Positions 45,365-55,597 of a stretch of 64,000 nucleotides of DNA are shown here, piece by piece. The translations under genes were made by a program, and so were the position numbers. The notes beneath the pieces were generated by a model, which saw nothing but the letters and a program-made list of their open reading frames with translations, was not told the DNA's origin and searched no databases. Source of the DNA: CAVTPD01 sp963736575. GTDB lineage: Bacteria > Bacteroidota > Bacteroidia > Cytophagales > JAAEPT01. The stretch covers positions 2,340,055 to 2,404,054 of the forward strand of contig CAVTPD010000001.1 of the NCBI GenBank assembly GCA_963736575.1, in the 5' to 3' direction. Within the stretch, counting starts at the first letter, position 1; the number at the start of each line of letters is the position of its first letter.

Positions 45365-46270
45365 TTGAAAGTCTTAATTATAGGTTCCAAAGGTTTTATA
45401 GGGGCACATGCCTTAACTTTTTTCAGAAACAACAATAAAGATTGTTATGGCTGTGACGTAATGGTAGATTACACAGACCCTAAGTATTTTCTTATTGATT
45501 CTACCAACGCAGATTATGACTTCATTTTTGAAAAACAACAATTTGATGTTTGCATAAACTGTTCTGGGGCAGCCAGTGTACCCGATTCATTAGAAAATCC
45601 ATTACGTGATTTTAGATTAAATACAGCCAATGTATTTACCATTTTAAATGCTATTAAAAAGCATAACCCGCAATGTAAATTCATCAACCTTTCTAGCGCA
45701 GCGGTTTATGGAAACCCTACATCATTACCTATAAAAGAAACACATTCCCCCGCTCCTATTTCGCCTTACGGAAAGCATAAATTAATGGCAGAAGAGATTT
45801 GCAAAGAATTTAGTGCGTTATTTAATATTAAGACCTGTTCTTTACGCATTTTTTCAGCCTATGGCCCAGGACTTAAAAAACAATTACTTTGGGACCTTTA
45901 CCTAAAAAGCCAAAAAGACAAGGTAGAATTGTTTGGAACCGGTGAAGAAGGGCGTGATTTTATTTATATAGATGATATTATACAAATAATAGAACTTGTA
46001 ATTACAAAAAACCTTTTTGACGGCCAGACAATCAATGTAGCCAATGGCAAGCAGGTAAAAATTAAAGATTTAGTTAGCCTTTTTTATACAGAATTAAATT
46101 ATAAAGAAGGAGTTAATTTTAAAGGTTCTAACAGATCAGGAGACCCTTTAAATTGGGAAGCCGATATTTCTTACCTTATAGAAAAAGGTTATCAACAAAA
46201 GTATACCATTACAGAAGGGGTTAAAAAATATATACAATGGCTGAGAGAAAAAGATAGGATTAATTTATAA
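45365..46270 (+). CDS. NAD-dependent sugar epimerase/dehydratase
   Basis: 301 residues from TTG 45365. It has MKVLIIGSKGFIGAHAL (NAD loop), Ser in NLSSAAVYGNP and catalytic YGKHK, the extended SDR set. The product sugar cannot be told. It resembles dTDP- or UDP-4-keto reductases and epimerases. The last codons overlap the apparent N-terminal coding region of the next glycosyltransferase. Confidence 0.85.
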   Translation: MKVLIIGSKGFIGAHALTFFRNNNKDCYGCDVMVDYTDPKYFLIDSTNADYDFIFEKQQFDVCINCSGAASVPDSLENPLRDFRLNTANVFTILNAIKKHNPQCKFINLSSAAVYGNPTSLPIKETHSPAPISPYGKHKLMAEEICKEFSALFNIKTCSLRIFSAYGPGLKKQLLWDLYLKSQKDKVELFGTGEEGRDFIYIDDIIQIIELVITKNLFDGQTINVANGKQVKIKDLVSLFYTELNYKEGVNFKGSNRSGDPLNWEADISYLIEKGYQQKYTITEGVKKYIQWLREKDRINL

Positions 46271-47393
46271 ATATGATGAAAATTGGATTGGTGGAACTTA
46301 TTATGTTGAAAACATTATTAATGCGCTCAATACATTGCCTAGTAACCAAAAGCCTCTAATAACTATTTTTTCTGATAGTGAAAAAGAATTCAATCAGCTA
46401 CAGAGTCGAGTACATTACCCATCTTTAAAATTTGAACTTTTTAAGCTAAAACTCCAAGTTTGGAAAAGAGTTATTAATAGAATTGCCTTTACATTGAATA
46501 AAAGTTTAGTTTACAAAAATTTTAAAAAAGATAAATCCATCGATTTCCTATACCCTAATCCAACCCAACATTGTTTTTCGAAAATTCAAAGCAAAAAAAA
46601 GGGGTTTTGGATTCCTGATTTTCAAGAAGAACACTTACCAGAATTTTTCACAAATGAAGAAATCGAACTTAGAAGATTAAAAAACGAACAATATACCTCT
46701 CAAAATTCAACTGTAATCTTTAGTAGTTATGATGCTAAGAAAGACTTTGATAAATTTTACCCCAAAAGTATAGCGAAAAAATATGTCCTGCCTTTCGTTG
46801 TAACTCCAAAAGAAATAGAAACTGTTGAAAATGAACACAAAATTACTCAAACTAAATATGGTATATCAGAAAAATTTATATTGATACCAAACCAGCTTTG
46901 GATACACAAAAATCATAAGATTATTATTCATGCGGCTAATGAAATAAGAAAATTAGGGGGGGAAGTACTGTTCGTTTGTACAGGTAAAGAGATTGACAAC
47001 AGATACCCTAATTACCCTAATGAACTTAAAGCAGAAGTAAAAAAATTGGGTTTAAATAATTTCATAAAATTTTTGGGGTTTATACCAAAAAAAGACCTTG
47101 ATGATTTATTTTATGCAGCGGAAGCTATTTTACAACCGTCTCTTTTTGAAGGATGGAATACAACAATTGAAACAGCAAAAGCTCAAAGTAGATATGTAAT
47201 TGCATCAGATATAAATGTGCATAAAGAGCAATTATCAGACTATACAAATTATACGCTATTTTCAAAAGATTCACCAACTGATATGGCTAATAAAGTATTA
47301 TCAATATTAGATAACAAACCAACTCTAAACTTATACGATTACAAAAAACATCAAGAAAAATTTGCTGATTTATTTATTAAAATTATTGAATAA
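46248..47393 (+). CDS. GT4 glycosyltransferase, start codon lost
   Basis: A clear family N-terminus, KKIGLIYKYDENWIGGTYYV, is encoded from about 46248. The frame has a TGA at 46242 and no ATG or GTG until the TTG at 46335. The real start was probably lost by a small deletion at the overlap with the epimerase gene. The C-terminal half has LIPNQLWIHKNH and LQPSLFEGWNTTIETA, the GT-B donor site with its Glu. It transfers a sugar from a nucleotide donor. Low G+C. Confidence 0.8.
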   Translation, partial: KKIGLIYKYDENWIGGTYYVENIINALNTLPSNQKPLITIFSDSEKEFNQLQSRVHYPSLKFELFKLKLQVWKRVINRIAFTLNKSLVYKNFKKDKSIDFLYPNPTQHCFSKIQSKKKGFWIPDFQEEHLPEFFTNEEIELRRLKNEQYTSQNSTVIFSSYDAKKDFDKFYPKSIAKKYVLPFVVTPKEIETVENEHKITQTKYGISEKFILIPNQLWIHKNHKIIIHAANEIRKLGGEVLFVCTGKEIDNRYPNYPNELKAEVKKLGLNNFIKFLGFIPKKDLDDLFYAAEAILQPSLFEGWNTTIETAKAQSRYVIASDINVHKEQLSDYTNYTLFSKDSPTDMANKVLSILDNKPTLNLYDYKKHQEKFADLFIKIIE

Positions 47394-47407
47394 TATATCA
47401 ACTAGTA

Positions 47408-48298
47408 ATGAAAGAATTTCCTAAAATATCAATTGTTACTCCAAGCTACAATCAAAATCATTTTTTGGAAAGAACAATCCAGTCAATTTTATCGCAAAAT
47501 TATCCCAATTTAGAATATATAATTATTGATGGGGGCAGTACAGATGGTTCAGTAGAAACTATTCAGAAATATGAAAACCAGTTAGCATTTTGGATTTCAG
47601 AACCAGATACAGGTCTTTACGATGCTATCAATAAAGGGTTTCAGAAATGTAACGGTGATATTATGGGCTGGCTTAACAGTGATGATATACTTCATCGAAA
47701 CGCTTTATTTAACCTAGCTGAGATTTTTTCTTTGGAAGACGTTAACTGGATACAAGGTAAACCTTCTTTTATTGATGAAGATGACCGAATTGTAATGGTT
47801 GCAGATAAAAAAAGATGGTCTAAATACGATTTTTGGTTAGGAAATAATGGCTGGATACAACAAGAGTCTACCTATTGGTCTCGAAAATTATGGGAACAAA
47901 GCGGTGGCTACATTGATTCGAATTATAAACTAGCAGGAGACTTTGAGCTTTGGGATCGTTTTTTCACACAGGACAATTTGTATTCATTAGATTGCCTAAT
48001 AGGTGCCTTTAGAATGAGGGCATCCAATCAATTATCCTTGGATAAAATTGATGAATATAAGCTCGAAACAAAAAATATTTTAAATCAGCCCAATAGATTT
48101 AATGATAAAACGCTTAATACTTTAAATAAAATTAAACGTTTAAAACGTTATCATAAAAAAACTCAAAAAAATAGGTTCTTGAAACATTCACCTATAACGG
48201 GATATATCATAAGTAAACTGAACAAATTAGCGGCGTTTACCCCAGAAATAAAGTTCAACAGAAAAACACAAAAGTATTATATCGAATACAATTCATAA
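47408..48298 (+). CDS. GT2 glycosyltransferase
   Basis: 296 residues. The GT-A fold has ISIVTPSYNQNHFLERTIQSIL, DGGSTDGSVE and the metal-site NSDD (GWLNSDDILH). The middle of the protein has a WIQQESTYWSRKLWEQSGGYID block, as in family-2 enzymes of colanic-acid type loci. It is paired with a sequence-similar GT2 just downstream. It adds one sugar to the lipid-linked repeat. Confidence 0.92.
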   Translation: MKEFPKISIVTPSYNQNHFLERTIQSILSQNYPNLEYIIIDGGSTDGSVETIQKYENQLAFWISEPDTGLYDAINKGFQKCNGDIMGWLNSDDILHRNALFNLAEIFSLEDVNWIQGKPSFIDEDDRIVMVADKKRWSKYDFWLGNNGWIQQESTYWSRKLWEQSGGYIDSNYKLAGDFELWDRFFTQDNLYSLDCLIGAFRMRASNQLSLDKIDEYKLETKNILNQPNRFNDKTLNTLNKIKRLKRYHKKTQKNRFLKHSPITGYIISKLNKLAAFTPEIKFNRKTQKYYIEYNS

Positions 48299-48358
48299 AG
48301 ATATTATTACGATTTAATAAGTAGTTAAATAGCTTAATCTGCAACAACCCTTATAATA

Positions 48359-49312
48359 ATGACTGAATCAGCTGATAGTATAAAATTAGATTTTAAAGAA
48401 CGTTGGTCATGGAAAAAAAATGTTCAAGAATATGAAACTGAGCTAAAATGGCCGAAAATTTCTATAATTACGCCTTCTTATAATCAAGCAGAATACATTG
48501 AAGATACTATCTTATCCATTCTATTACAAAACTACCCTAATTTAGAATATATTATTATTGATGGTGAAAGTACTGATGGAAGTGTAGATGTTATTAAGAA
48601 GTATGATCAATATATTGACTATTGGGTAAGTGAAAAGGATAATGGCCAAAGCCACACCATAAATAAAGGTTTAAAAAAATGTACAGGAGAAATTTTTAAT
48701 TGGATCAACAGTGATGATGTTTTAGCAGAGGGTGCTTTAAAAAAAATTGCTGAAAAATTTATATCTCAAAAAAAATTAGATGTAGTAGCTGGGGGAGTTC
48801 AAGAATTTGGTAATAATATCATTAGAAGAAAAGATAATGAAAACCTCTCATCAGAAAACCTAATAACAAACCCACCAACAACTTGTTTCCACCAACCAGG
48901 AATATGGGTTAAATTAAAACAACTAAAATCAATCTCTAATATTGATGAATCATTACACTATTGTTTTGACTTAGACCTGTACATAAGGTATTACTTAAAG
49001 TATCCCAAAACGGAGTATATATCTTCTCCTTTAGTTCATTTCAGATTACATAATAACTCTAAAACTGTTTCTTTTAAGACAAAGTTTGATTTAGAAAGAG
49101 CTAAAATATTAGATAATATCACAAAAGAAACTAACACTCTTTCTGAAAACATCTTAAAAGTTATTAAAAAAGAAATATGGAGAATTGAACTCAAACATTC
49201 TGCTGAAAAGAATCTTTCATCGTTTTTAAGTATCCTAATTAAAATAGTCTCTAGACCGAGTATTAGATTAAATAGATACACTATAGGGTTTTTAAAAAGT
49301 TTTTATCTATGA
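48359..49312 (+). CDS. GT2 glycosyltransferase, paralogue of the preceding gene
   Basis: 317 residues. It has ISIITPSYNQAEYIEDTILSIL, DGESTDGSVDVIKKYD and NWINSDDVL, nearly the same core as the gene before it, which suggests an old duplication. A 30-residue N-terminal extension is extra. The stop overlaps the next start. Confidence 0.92.
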   Translation: MTESADSIKLDFKERWSWKKNVQEYETELKWPKISIITPSYNQAEYIEDTILSILLQNYPNLEYIIIDGESTDGSVDVIKKYDQYIDYWVSEKDNGQSHTINKGLKKCTGEIFNWINSDDVLAEGALKKIAEKFISQKKLDVVAGGVQEFGNNIIRRKDNENLSSENLITNPPTTCFHQPGIWVKLKQLKSISNIDESLHYCFDLDLYIRYYLKYPKTEYISSPLVHFRLHNNSKTVSFKTKFDLERAKILDNITKETNTLSENILKVIKKEIWRIELKHSAEKNLSSFLSILIKIVSRPSIRLNRYTIGFLKSFYL

Positions 49313-50449
49313 AGCTATTAGTTGCAAATGTCCTTCCTATGGAAGAATATTTTTCGGTTGAAAAAGCTGGAGCTTTAGCTATTTGGTCAAACAACACACT
49401 ACCTAAATTAAAAACTGAGAACATTTTATTTTGCCGAAAATCCGTTGACTATTTAAACCCCAGCTTAAGAAAACACACAATAAATACGGAAAGAATTATT
49501 AAACTTTATTCTTTTTTAAATAGATGGAATAAACAATTAGCCTTTCATATCAAATGGAACCTTTATCCATTTTTAGTAGGATTGACCTGCAGATTAAAAA
49601 AAATAAATGTAATTCACATACATAATAGACCGAATTACGCTTACATAATAAAAAAAGTTTATCCAAAGGCTCAGGTTATTATGCATATGCATAATGATCA
49701 CTTTCTAAGCATAACTGAACCACAGCTAAAAAATAGTTTCGAAGCTTGTGATAAAATAGTCTCTATTAGTAACTATATAGCTGAAGGCATTAAGAAGGTT
49801 TTAGTTGAAAAAACATACTATAACAGTTCTAAATTCACTACAATTTACAATGGTGTTGATGATGGAATAGGTAACAATTACGAGTTGCACAGACCAAATA
49901 AAAAACCAGAAACTATACTTTTTGTCGGTAGAATAGTGCCCGAAAAAGGTGTTAAAGAACTTATAAAGGCATTTAAGCTTCTTAAGAATACAGATATAAA
50001 ATTGAATATTATAGGTGGGGCAAATTTTGGAGACTCTAATAGCACACCCTACATACAAGAATTAAAAGTATTATCTAAAGATTACGAGAATAGAATAAAG
50101 TTTCTTGGGAAGTTTAAGTCATAAACAAACAATTATTCATATTCAAAATTGTGATATTTTTGTAGTGCCCTCTATTTGGCAAGAGCCTTTAGGTCTAACA
50201 GTATTAGAAGGTATGAGTGCTGGAAAACCAGTGGTTACGTCTAAGCGAGGAGGTATTCCGGAAGTTATTGGTGATTGTGGTATATTACTAGACCCTGAAA
50301 ATTCTCTAGAGTTTTGTGATAAATTAGTTGAGCTAATAGAGAACTACGATTTAAGAAAAAATCTATCAGAAAGAGCTAAAACAAGAGCTGTGACTTATTT
50401 TTCATGGGATAAAGTTGCAAAAGAATGTGATAAGCTATACCAAAATTAA
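49309..50449 (+). pseudogene. GT4 glycosyltransferase, frameshifted
   Basis: The first part runs to FVGRIVPEKGVKELIKAF and KFLG near 50108, then loses frame. The second frame continues with SLSHKQTIIHIQNCDIFVVPSIWQEPLGLTVLEGMSAGKPVV, the donor-site end of a GT-B enzyme. An extra A near 50110-50112 accounts for it. The joined protein is about 380 residues, normal for GT4. Confidence 0.88.
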
Positions 50450-50482
50450 ATATATTAAATTCCATATCTGGTATCATTGAGC

Positions 50483-51637
50483 ATGACGAACAACAAAATA
50501 GCCTTTATTAACGGTGGTATAAGTTTGAGTGAAACCTTTATTTATGAGCTAATAAAAGGAGTAACGGAACAACATCCACAAACTAAGTTCTTTTCAAACG
50601 CTACCCCCTATTATACAGAGGGAATAAATTATTTTAATTATAATTATATTAAGCCCGTAAGCAAATTTAAAAAACAATTAAAGCGTTTATCGCCAGGTTG
50701 GGGCAATAACTTAGTATGGAAGCAACAGCAACAACATGCCGTCAAAACCTTTAAAAAAGAGTTGTCTGACTATGATATAATATACATTGATTACGGTACC
50801 TCAGCGGTGAGAATATTACCCATCTTGGAAACGGTAGAGGCAAAAGTATTTGTCCATTTCCATGGTTTTGACATTACTTCGGCATTAAAAGATACTTATT
50901 ACAAAAAAGAGCTGCAAAAAATTTTTAAACGGGCAACTAAATTAATTGTTGCATCTCACCATATTAGAAGACTGCTTGAATTAGAAGGAGCTCCCCATGA
51001 TAAAATAGAAGTGATTCGCTATGGGGTAAAAAGCAATAATCAGCTTAGCTCAGAGCAGCTTTGGGAAACTAGGTGCTCACAAAAGATAAAACATCTGGTT
51101 AGTATAGGACGTTTAACTGAAAAAAAACACCCTATTGCTACAATAAAAGCTTTCGAAATTACAAACAAAAATCACCCTGAGACTATATTAGATATTATAG
51201 GTGATGGTGATTTAATGACGCATTGTAAAAATTTAGTTAAACAGTTAAATTTAGGACATGCTGTTAATTTTCATGGGAGTTTACCCCACAATAAAGCGCT
51301 TCAGTTTTTAGAACGAGCATGTTGTTATGTACAACATTCTGTAACGGCAGCTACGGGAGATCAGGAAGGCTTTGCTATTAGTTTGGCCGAAGCTTCTCTT
51401 TATTATTTACCTGTGGTTTCTACTTTACACAACGGAATACCAGAAAATGTTATTAATGAACAAACAGGATACTTAGTAAGGGAATTTGACTTTGAAACAA
51501 TGGCCGAAAAGATTCTAGAAATATTGGATAACCCAGAATTAGCCAAAAAAATGGGAGAATTAGGACATGCTCACATAAAAGAGTTGTGTAATACAGATGT
51601 ACGAATTAATAAAGTCTTAGAATTATTCAACTTATAA
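50483..51637 (+). CDS. GT4 glycosyltransferase
   Basis: 384 residues. The ATG at 50483 is preferred to the TTG two codons upstream. The N-terminus has IAFINGGISLSETFIYEL and the centre VHFHGFDIT. The C-terminus has SIGRLTEKKHP and DQEGFAISLAEASLYYLPVV, with donor-binding Glu residues. It resembles colanic-acid WcaL-like enzymes. Intact. Confidence 0.9.
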   Translation: MTNNKIAFINGGISLSETFIYELIKGVTEQHPQTKFFSNATPYYTEGINYFNYNYIKPVSKFKKQLKRLSPGWGNNLVWKQQQQHAVKTFKKELSDYDIIYIDYGTSAVRILPILETVEAKVFVHFHGFDITSALKDTYYKKELQKIFKRATKLIVASHHIRRLLELEGAPHDKIEVIRYGVKSNNQLSSEQLWETRCSQKIKHLVSIGRLTEKKHPIATIKAFEITNKNHPETILDIIGDGDLMTHCKNLVKQLNLGHAVNFHGSLPHNKALQFLERACCYVQHSVTAATGDQEGFAISLAEASLYYLPVVSTLHNGIPENVINEQTGYLVREFDFETMAEKILEILDNPELAKKMGELGHAHIKELCNTDVRINKVLELFNL

Positions 51638-51674
51638 ACATTACCGTTTACTTCTTTAGATGAAAGGAAAGGAC

Positions 51675-52538
51675 ATGTCTAAAAGCAACTTACAAAAAGA
51701 ACAAGTTTTAATTACTGTAGCCATGGTAACTTACAATTCCGAAAAATTTATTTCGGAAGCAATTGAAAGTATACTAAGTTCTACCTATAAAAATTGGGAA
51801 TTATTTATTTGTGATGATCAGTCAAAAGACAGAACCGCAGAAATTGTAGAGAAATATATATTATCTGATCATCGAATTAAGCTGCATGTAAACACTAAAA
51901 ATTTAGGAGAATACCCCAACAGAAATCAATGTTTAGAAAAAGCATCTGGTGATTACATTATATATATAGATGGAGACGATAAAATCTACCCACATGCCTT
52001 GGAGACGTATGCTAAGCATGCATTACAATTCCCATATTGTTCCATGATTATTTCTAGACCACACGATTTTAGATATTTTTACCCTCATACTCTTACTTCA
52101 TATGAAGCAGTATACAATCATTACTTGGGTAACACAGTTTTGAATATGGCTTTGGTAAGAGTTTTTTTCAAAGTAAAAGTTTTGAAAGAATTAGGTGGAT
52201 TTTCTACAAAGTATAAGTCAGGAGACGACTATGTTAGATTATTAATGGCTTGCCATACCCCCATTTTACTTATACAAGATGGTTTAGTTTGGTGGAGAAA
52301 AAGTCCGGGTCAAGCCTCTGAAAAGCTATTGAATTCGTATTCTAGATTAATAGAGCCTTTACAAATAAAAACTCGTTTTCTGCAAGAAATAAGTTGTCCT
52401 TTAAATGAAGTTGAGAAAAACAGAGCCAAGCTAAAGTTAAAACAAAAATACCAAAAACTATTATTAAGTTTAATAAAACGGCTAAAATTTAATGACGCCG
52501 GTAGACTTTATGCAGATGGAAGAAAATTATTTAAGTAA
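51675..52538 (+). CDS. GT2 glycosyltransferase
   Basis: About 287 residues from ATG 51675. An ATG at 51660 is also possible. It has VAMVTYNSEKFISEAIESIL, DDQSKDRTAEI and DGDDKIYPHALETY (metal-site DGDD). Its 3' end overlaps the start region of the next gene by about 20 bases. It acts on the repeat unit. Intact. Confidence 0.9.
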   Translation: MSKSNLQKEQVLITVAMVTYNSEKFISEAIESILSSTYKNWELFICDDQSKDRTAEIVEKYILSDHRIKLHVNTKNLGEYPNRNQCLEKASGDYIIYIDGDDKIYPHALETYAKHALQFPYCSMIISRPHDFRYFYPHTLTSYEAVYNHYLGNTVLNMALVRVFFKVKVLKELGGFSTKYKSGDDYVRLLMACHTPILLIQDGLVWWRKSPGQASEKLLNSYSRLIEPLQIKTRFLQEISCPLNEVEKNRAKLKLKQKYQKLLLSLIKRLKFNDAGRLYADGRKLFK

Positions 52539-53467
52539 AGTATCTGTAATTATACCCATTTATAATTCTGAGCAGTTTTTAGAAGAAACTATTAAAACTG
52601 TACTTCATCAGGATTACAAAAACATAGAATTGATCCTTGTTGACGATGGCTCTACTGACGGTAGTTTACAAATTGCTAAAAAGTATGAATCAGATAAAGT
52701 AACTGTACTTCATCAACTAAATCAAGGAGCATGTGTAGCCAGAAATCTTGGATTGGAACACGCAACGGGAATCTATATTCAGTTTATGGATGCTGATGAC
52801 CTTCTATCCTCTAGTAAAATTTGGCCAAATGAACTTAGTGGAAGAATGGGGAGAAGATTATATATACAGTTGCCCTTGGGCAAGATTTTATAACAATACA
52901 AACGAAGCAGAATTCCAAAATAAAGTAATTGACAAAGATTATGACAACCCAGTTGAATGGTTAAAAGAATCGTGGATGGGAAAAGGAAAAGCGCAAACAT
53001 CTGTTTGGTTAACACCTAAAAAATTATTGGATAAAGTAGGTAAATGGGATGAAAAGATACTTTTAAATCAAGACGGTGAATATTTTACCCGAGTCCTTCT
53101 TCAAGCAAAAGGCATTAAATTCAGCCCAGACTCAAAAGTATATTACCGATCAGGGATAGAAAACAGTGTTAGTTCATCCAAAAAAACAGAACAAAAACTG
53201 CAATCCCTGCTGTATACGTACGAATCGTACGCTAAAAACACCCTAAAAAAAGATCAATCGGAGGATATTAAAAAAGCCCTAGCCAATAACTTTATGCAGT
53301 TTATTTATGAGCACTACGCTAATAAAGAGCTTAGGATTAAAGCAGAAACAAGTTTTAGGGAACTTGGTTTTAATAATTTCTGGCCTGTGGGTGGCAAAAG
53401 ATTCAGACAACTCTCCGCAATTATTGGAGTTAAAAATGCATTAAGAATAAGAGAACTTCTTTCATGA
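52516..53467 (+). pseudogene. GT2 glycosyltransferase, frameshifted
   Basis: The first frame has VSVIIPIYNSEQFLEETIKTVL, DDGSTDGSLQ and FMDADDLLSSSKI. It loses frame near 52821 and continues as QMNLVEEWGEDYIYSCPW in the next frame to 53467. Joined length is about 316 residues. A single-base change is enough. The start could be ATG 52510 or 52516. The longer frame from 52492 lies inside the previous gene. Confidence 0.85.
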
Positions 53468-54582
53468 AATTAAACTACATATCCAATCTATCATTAAAAG
53501 AAAATAGCGGTGGAGGTTCTGCAGTAAACTATGCTGTATATAACTATATTAAAAATAGCTTTGAAACAACTTACTTCGGTGAGATTAACCCAGGATTAGA
53601 TAAACTTGCAAAGTTTAAATCCAATGCCCTAAGAGCCCTTAAAATAAAAGGGAACTACCATTTTTTTTCTAACAAAAGGCTTCAGGAAATAAAAAGTAAT
53701 TTAGAAGTCAAAATTGCTGCTTCGAGTGGTACCCCCTGCTTTTTTCATGGATTTACACCATGGATTAAATACCAACCTCAAGGTAAATACTTTGCATTTA
53801 ACGATGCTTGTTTTGCTACTTATGTAGACATCTATAACAACAAACAGGAATTTAGTGACGGCGATCTTCAACGGGTTTACAAACAAGAAGCACAATGGTT
53901 AGATAATGCTACAATCGTGTTTTTCAGAAGTAAATGGGCTTTAGAAGAAACAAAAAAACACTATAAGTTAGCCGGAAACAACTTCAAAGTTGTTGGTTTA
54001 GGTGGTTTTATAGACCTACCGGAAAAGGATATCTATGCTGAAAAAGATGGTAAAAAATTCTTGTTTATTTCCAGAGAGTTTGTTCCTAAAGGCGGGTTGG
54101 TAGTGGTTGAAGCATTTCAAAAATTAAAGAAAAAACACCCTGAAATTGAATTGAATATTATTGGAGAAAAACCTCCTGAAAAAATATTGCAAATTGAAGG
54201 TATAAATTACCTGGGGTTTTTACGTAAAAATATGGATTCCGAAAAACAATTATTGATCGATACCTTTGCTCATAGCTTTGCCCTCATCCACCCTACGGTT
54301 AAAGACACCAACTCATTAGTATTAACAGAATTGGGTTATTATGGTGTCCCGGCCATTACCTCTAAACTGTTTGCACTTCCGGAATATGTACTAGATAGTG
54401 TTACCGGATTTTTAATCAAAGACCCAAGAAGTGTGGAGGAACTATCCGGTAAAATGGAAACCCTCATATCTGATGATAATTTATACCAGTCTATGAGAAA
54501 AGAAACGTTCCAATTCTCTCGAAAAAACACTTGGGAAAAAGTAGGACAGCGATTAGTGGAAGAAATCGAAAAACATGTTTAA
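53464..54582 (+). CDS. GT4 glycosyltransferase
   Basis: 372 residues. The N-terminus has SGGGSAVNYAVY-like Gly-rich residues (NSGGGSAVNYAVYN). The centre has FHGFTPWIKY and the C-terminus FISREFVPKGGLVVVEAF and TNSLVLTELGYYGVPAI, the donor site. The ATG overlaps the preceding stop. It overlaps the next gene by 8 bases. Intact. Confidence 0.88.
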   Translation: MKLNYISNLSLKENSGGGSAVNYAVYNYIKNSFETTYFGEINPGLDKLAKFKSNALRALKIKGNYHFFSNKRLQEIKSNLEVKIAASSGTPCFFHGFTPWIKYQPQGKYFAFNDACFATYVDIYNNKQEFSDGDLQRVYKQEAQWLDNATIVFFRSKWALEETKKHYKLAGNNFKVVGLGGFIDLPEKDIYAEKDGKKFLFISREFVPKGGLVVVEAFQKLKKKHPEIELNIIGEKPPEKILQIEGINYLGFLRKNMDSEKQLLIDTFAHSFALIHPTVKDTNSLVLTELGYYGVPAITSKLFALPEYVLDSVTGFLIKDPRSVEELSGKMETLISDDNLYQSMRKETFQFSRKNTWEKVGQRLVEEIEKHV

Positions 54583-55597
54583 TAAAAAAGTACTTTATAT
54601 AGGTCAATATACAGAAGGGACTACCAGTAAAATGAGGGCAGATATCATTTGTGATTTGCTAACACCTGTAGATTTTCAGGTAATAGATGTTCACATCCCC
54701 TATTACCAAAGTGCTTACATTTGGAGAGCTGTAGGTTTCCGTTATAAAAAAGGACCTTTACTAAAGAAAATTAATGCTTATATTAAAAAACAACTATCAG
54801 AAGGAAACTACCATCTGGTTTGGGTAGATAAAGGTATTTTTATTTACCCAGATACATTAGCATTGATCCGGAAAAAAGCGAAATACCTAGTTCACTTTAC
54901 GCCAGATATGGCTTTTTATGAAAACAAATCCAAGCATTTTATAAACGCCATAAACCTTTACGACTTCCTTTTTACTACTAAAACCAGAGAAAAAGAACTT
55001 TATTTAGCACATATACCAGAACATAAACTAGTAATTACTACGCAAGGTTATTCTCCACATACGCACCTACCCCACCATACTTTTAACAAAAAAGAAAAAG
55101 CTGTCGTTTTTATTGGTTTAGGAGAATCCTCTCGCTATGAAATTGCTGAAAAAATACTACAACAAAAGGTTCAATTAAAACTTGTGGGCTTAGATTGGGA
55201 TACGTTTGTAAAGAAACACCAAAACAACCCTTATTTAACATACATAGGAAAAAGTATTTATGCCGAAAAATATGCCCAGCTTATATCTTCTTCTCAATTT
55301 GCACTAGGGCTACTTTCTAAACGTTTTCCTGAATTACACACTACACGTACATTTGAAATACCTGCTTGTGGTACAGCATTAATCACCGAAAGAAACGAGG
55401 AATTAGAAAGCTTTTATAAAGAAGATGAAGTTATTTTCTATGATAATGTAGAAGAATTAATCAGTAAAATCAATTATTTCTCCTCTCACCCTAATGAATT
55501 AGAAGAGTTAACAAAAAAAGGACATGAAAAAGTAATGGCCCTGGGTGTAAATTATCGTTCCATAATATCATCTTTGTTGGCTAAGCTTAACTTATGA
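54575..55597 (+). CDS. CgeB-like glycosyltransferase
   Basis: 340 residues. The C-terminal third has HTTRTFEIPACGTALITERNEE and EDEVIFYDNVEELISKI, the pattern of CgeB/Glyco_trans_1_2 proteins. The N-terminal half is a GT-B domain with YHLVWVDKGIFIYP. It ends overlapping the next ATG. Substrate unknown. Confidence 0.82.
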   Translation: MFNKKVLYIGQYTEGTTSKMRADIICDLLTPVDFQVIDVHIPYYQSAYIWRAVGFRYKKGPLLKKINAYIKKQLSEGNYHLVWVDKGIFIYPDTLALIRKKAKYLVHFTPDMAFYENKSKHFINAINLYDFLFTTKTREKELYLAHIPEHKLVITTQGYSPHTHLPHHTFNKKEKAVVFIGLGESSRYEIAEKILQQKVQLKLVGLDWDTFVKKHQNNPYLTYIGKSIYAEKYAQLISSSQFALGLLSKRFPELHTTRTFEIPACGTALITERNEELESFYKEDEVIFYDNVEELISKINYFSSHPNELEELTKKGHEKVMALGVNYRSIISSLLAKLNL

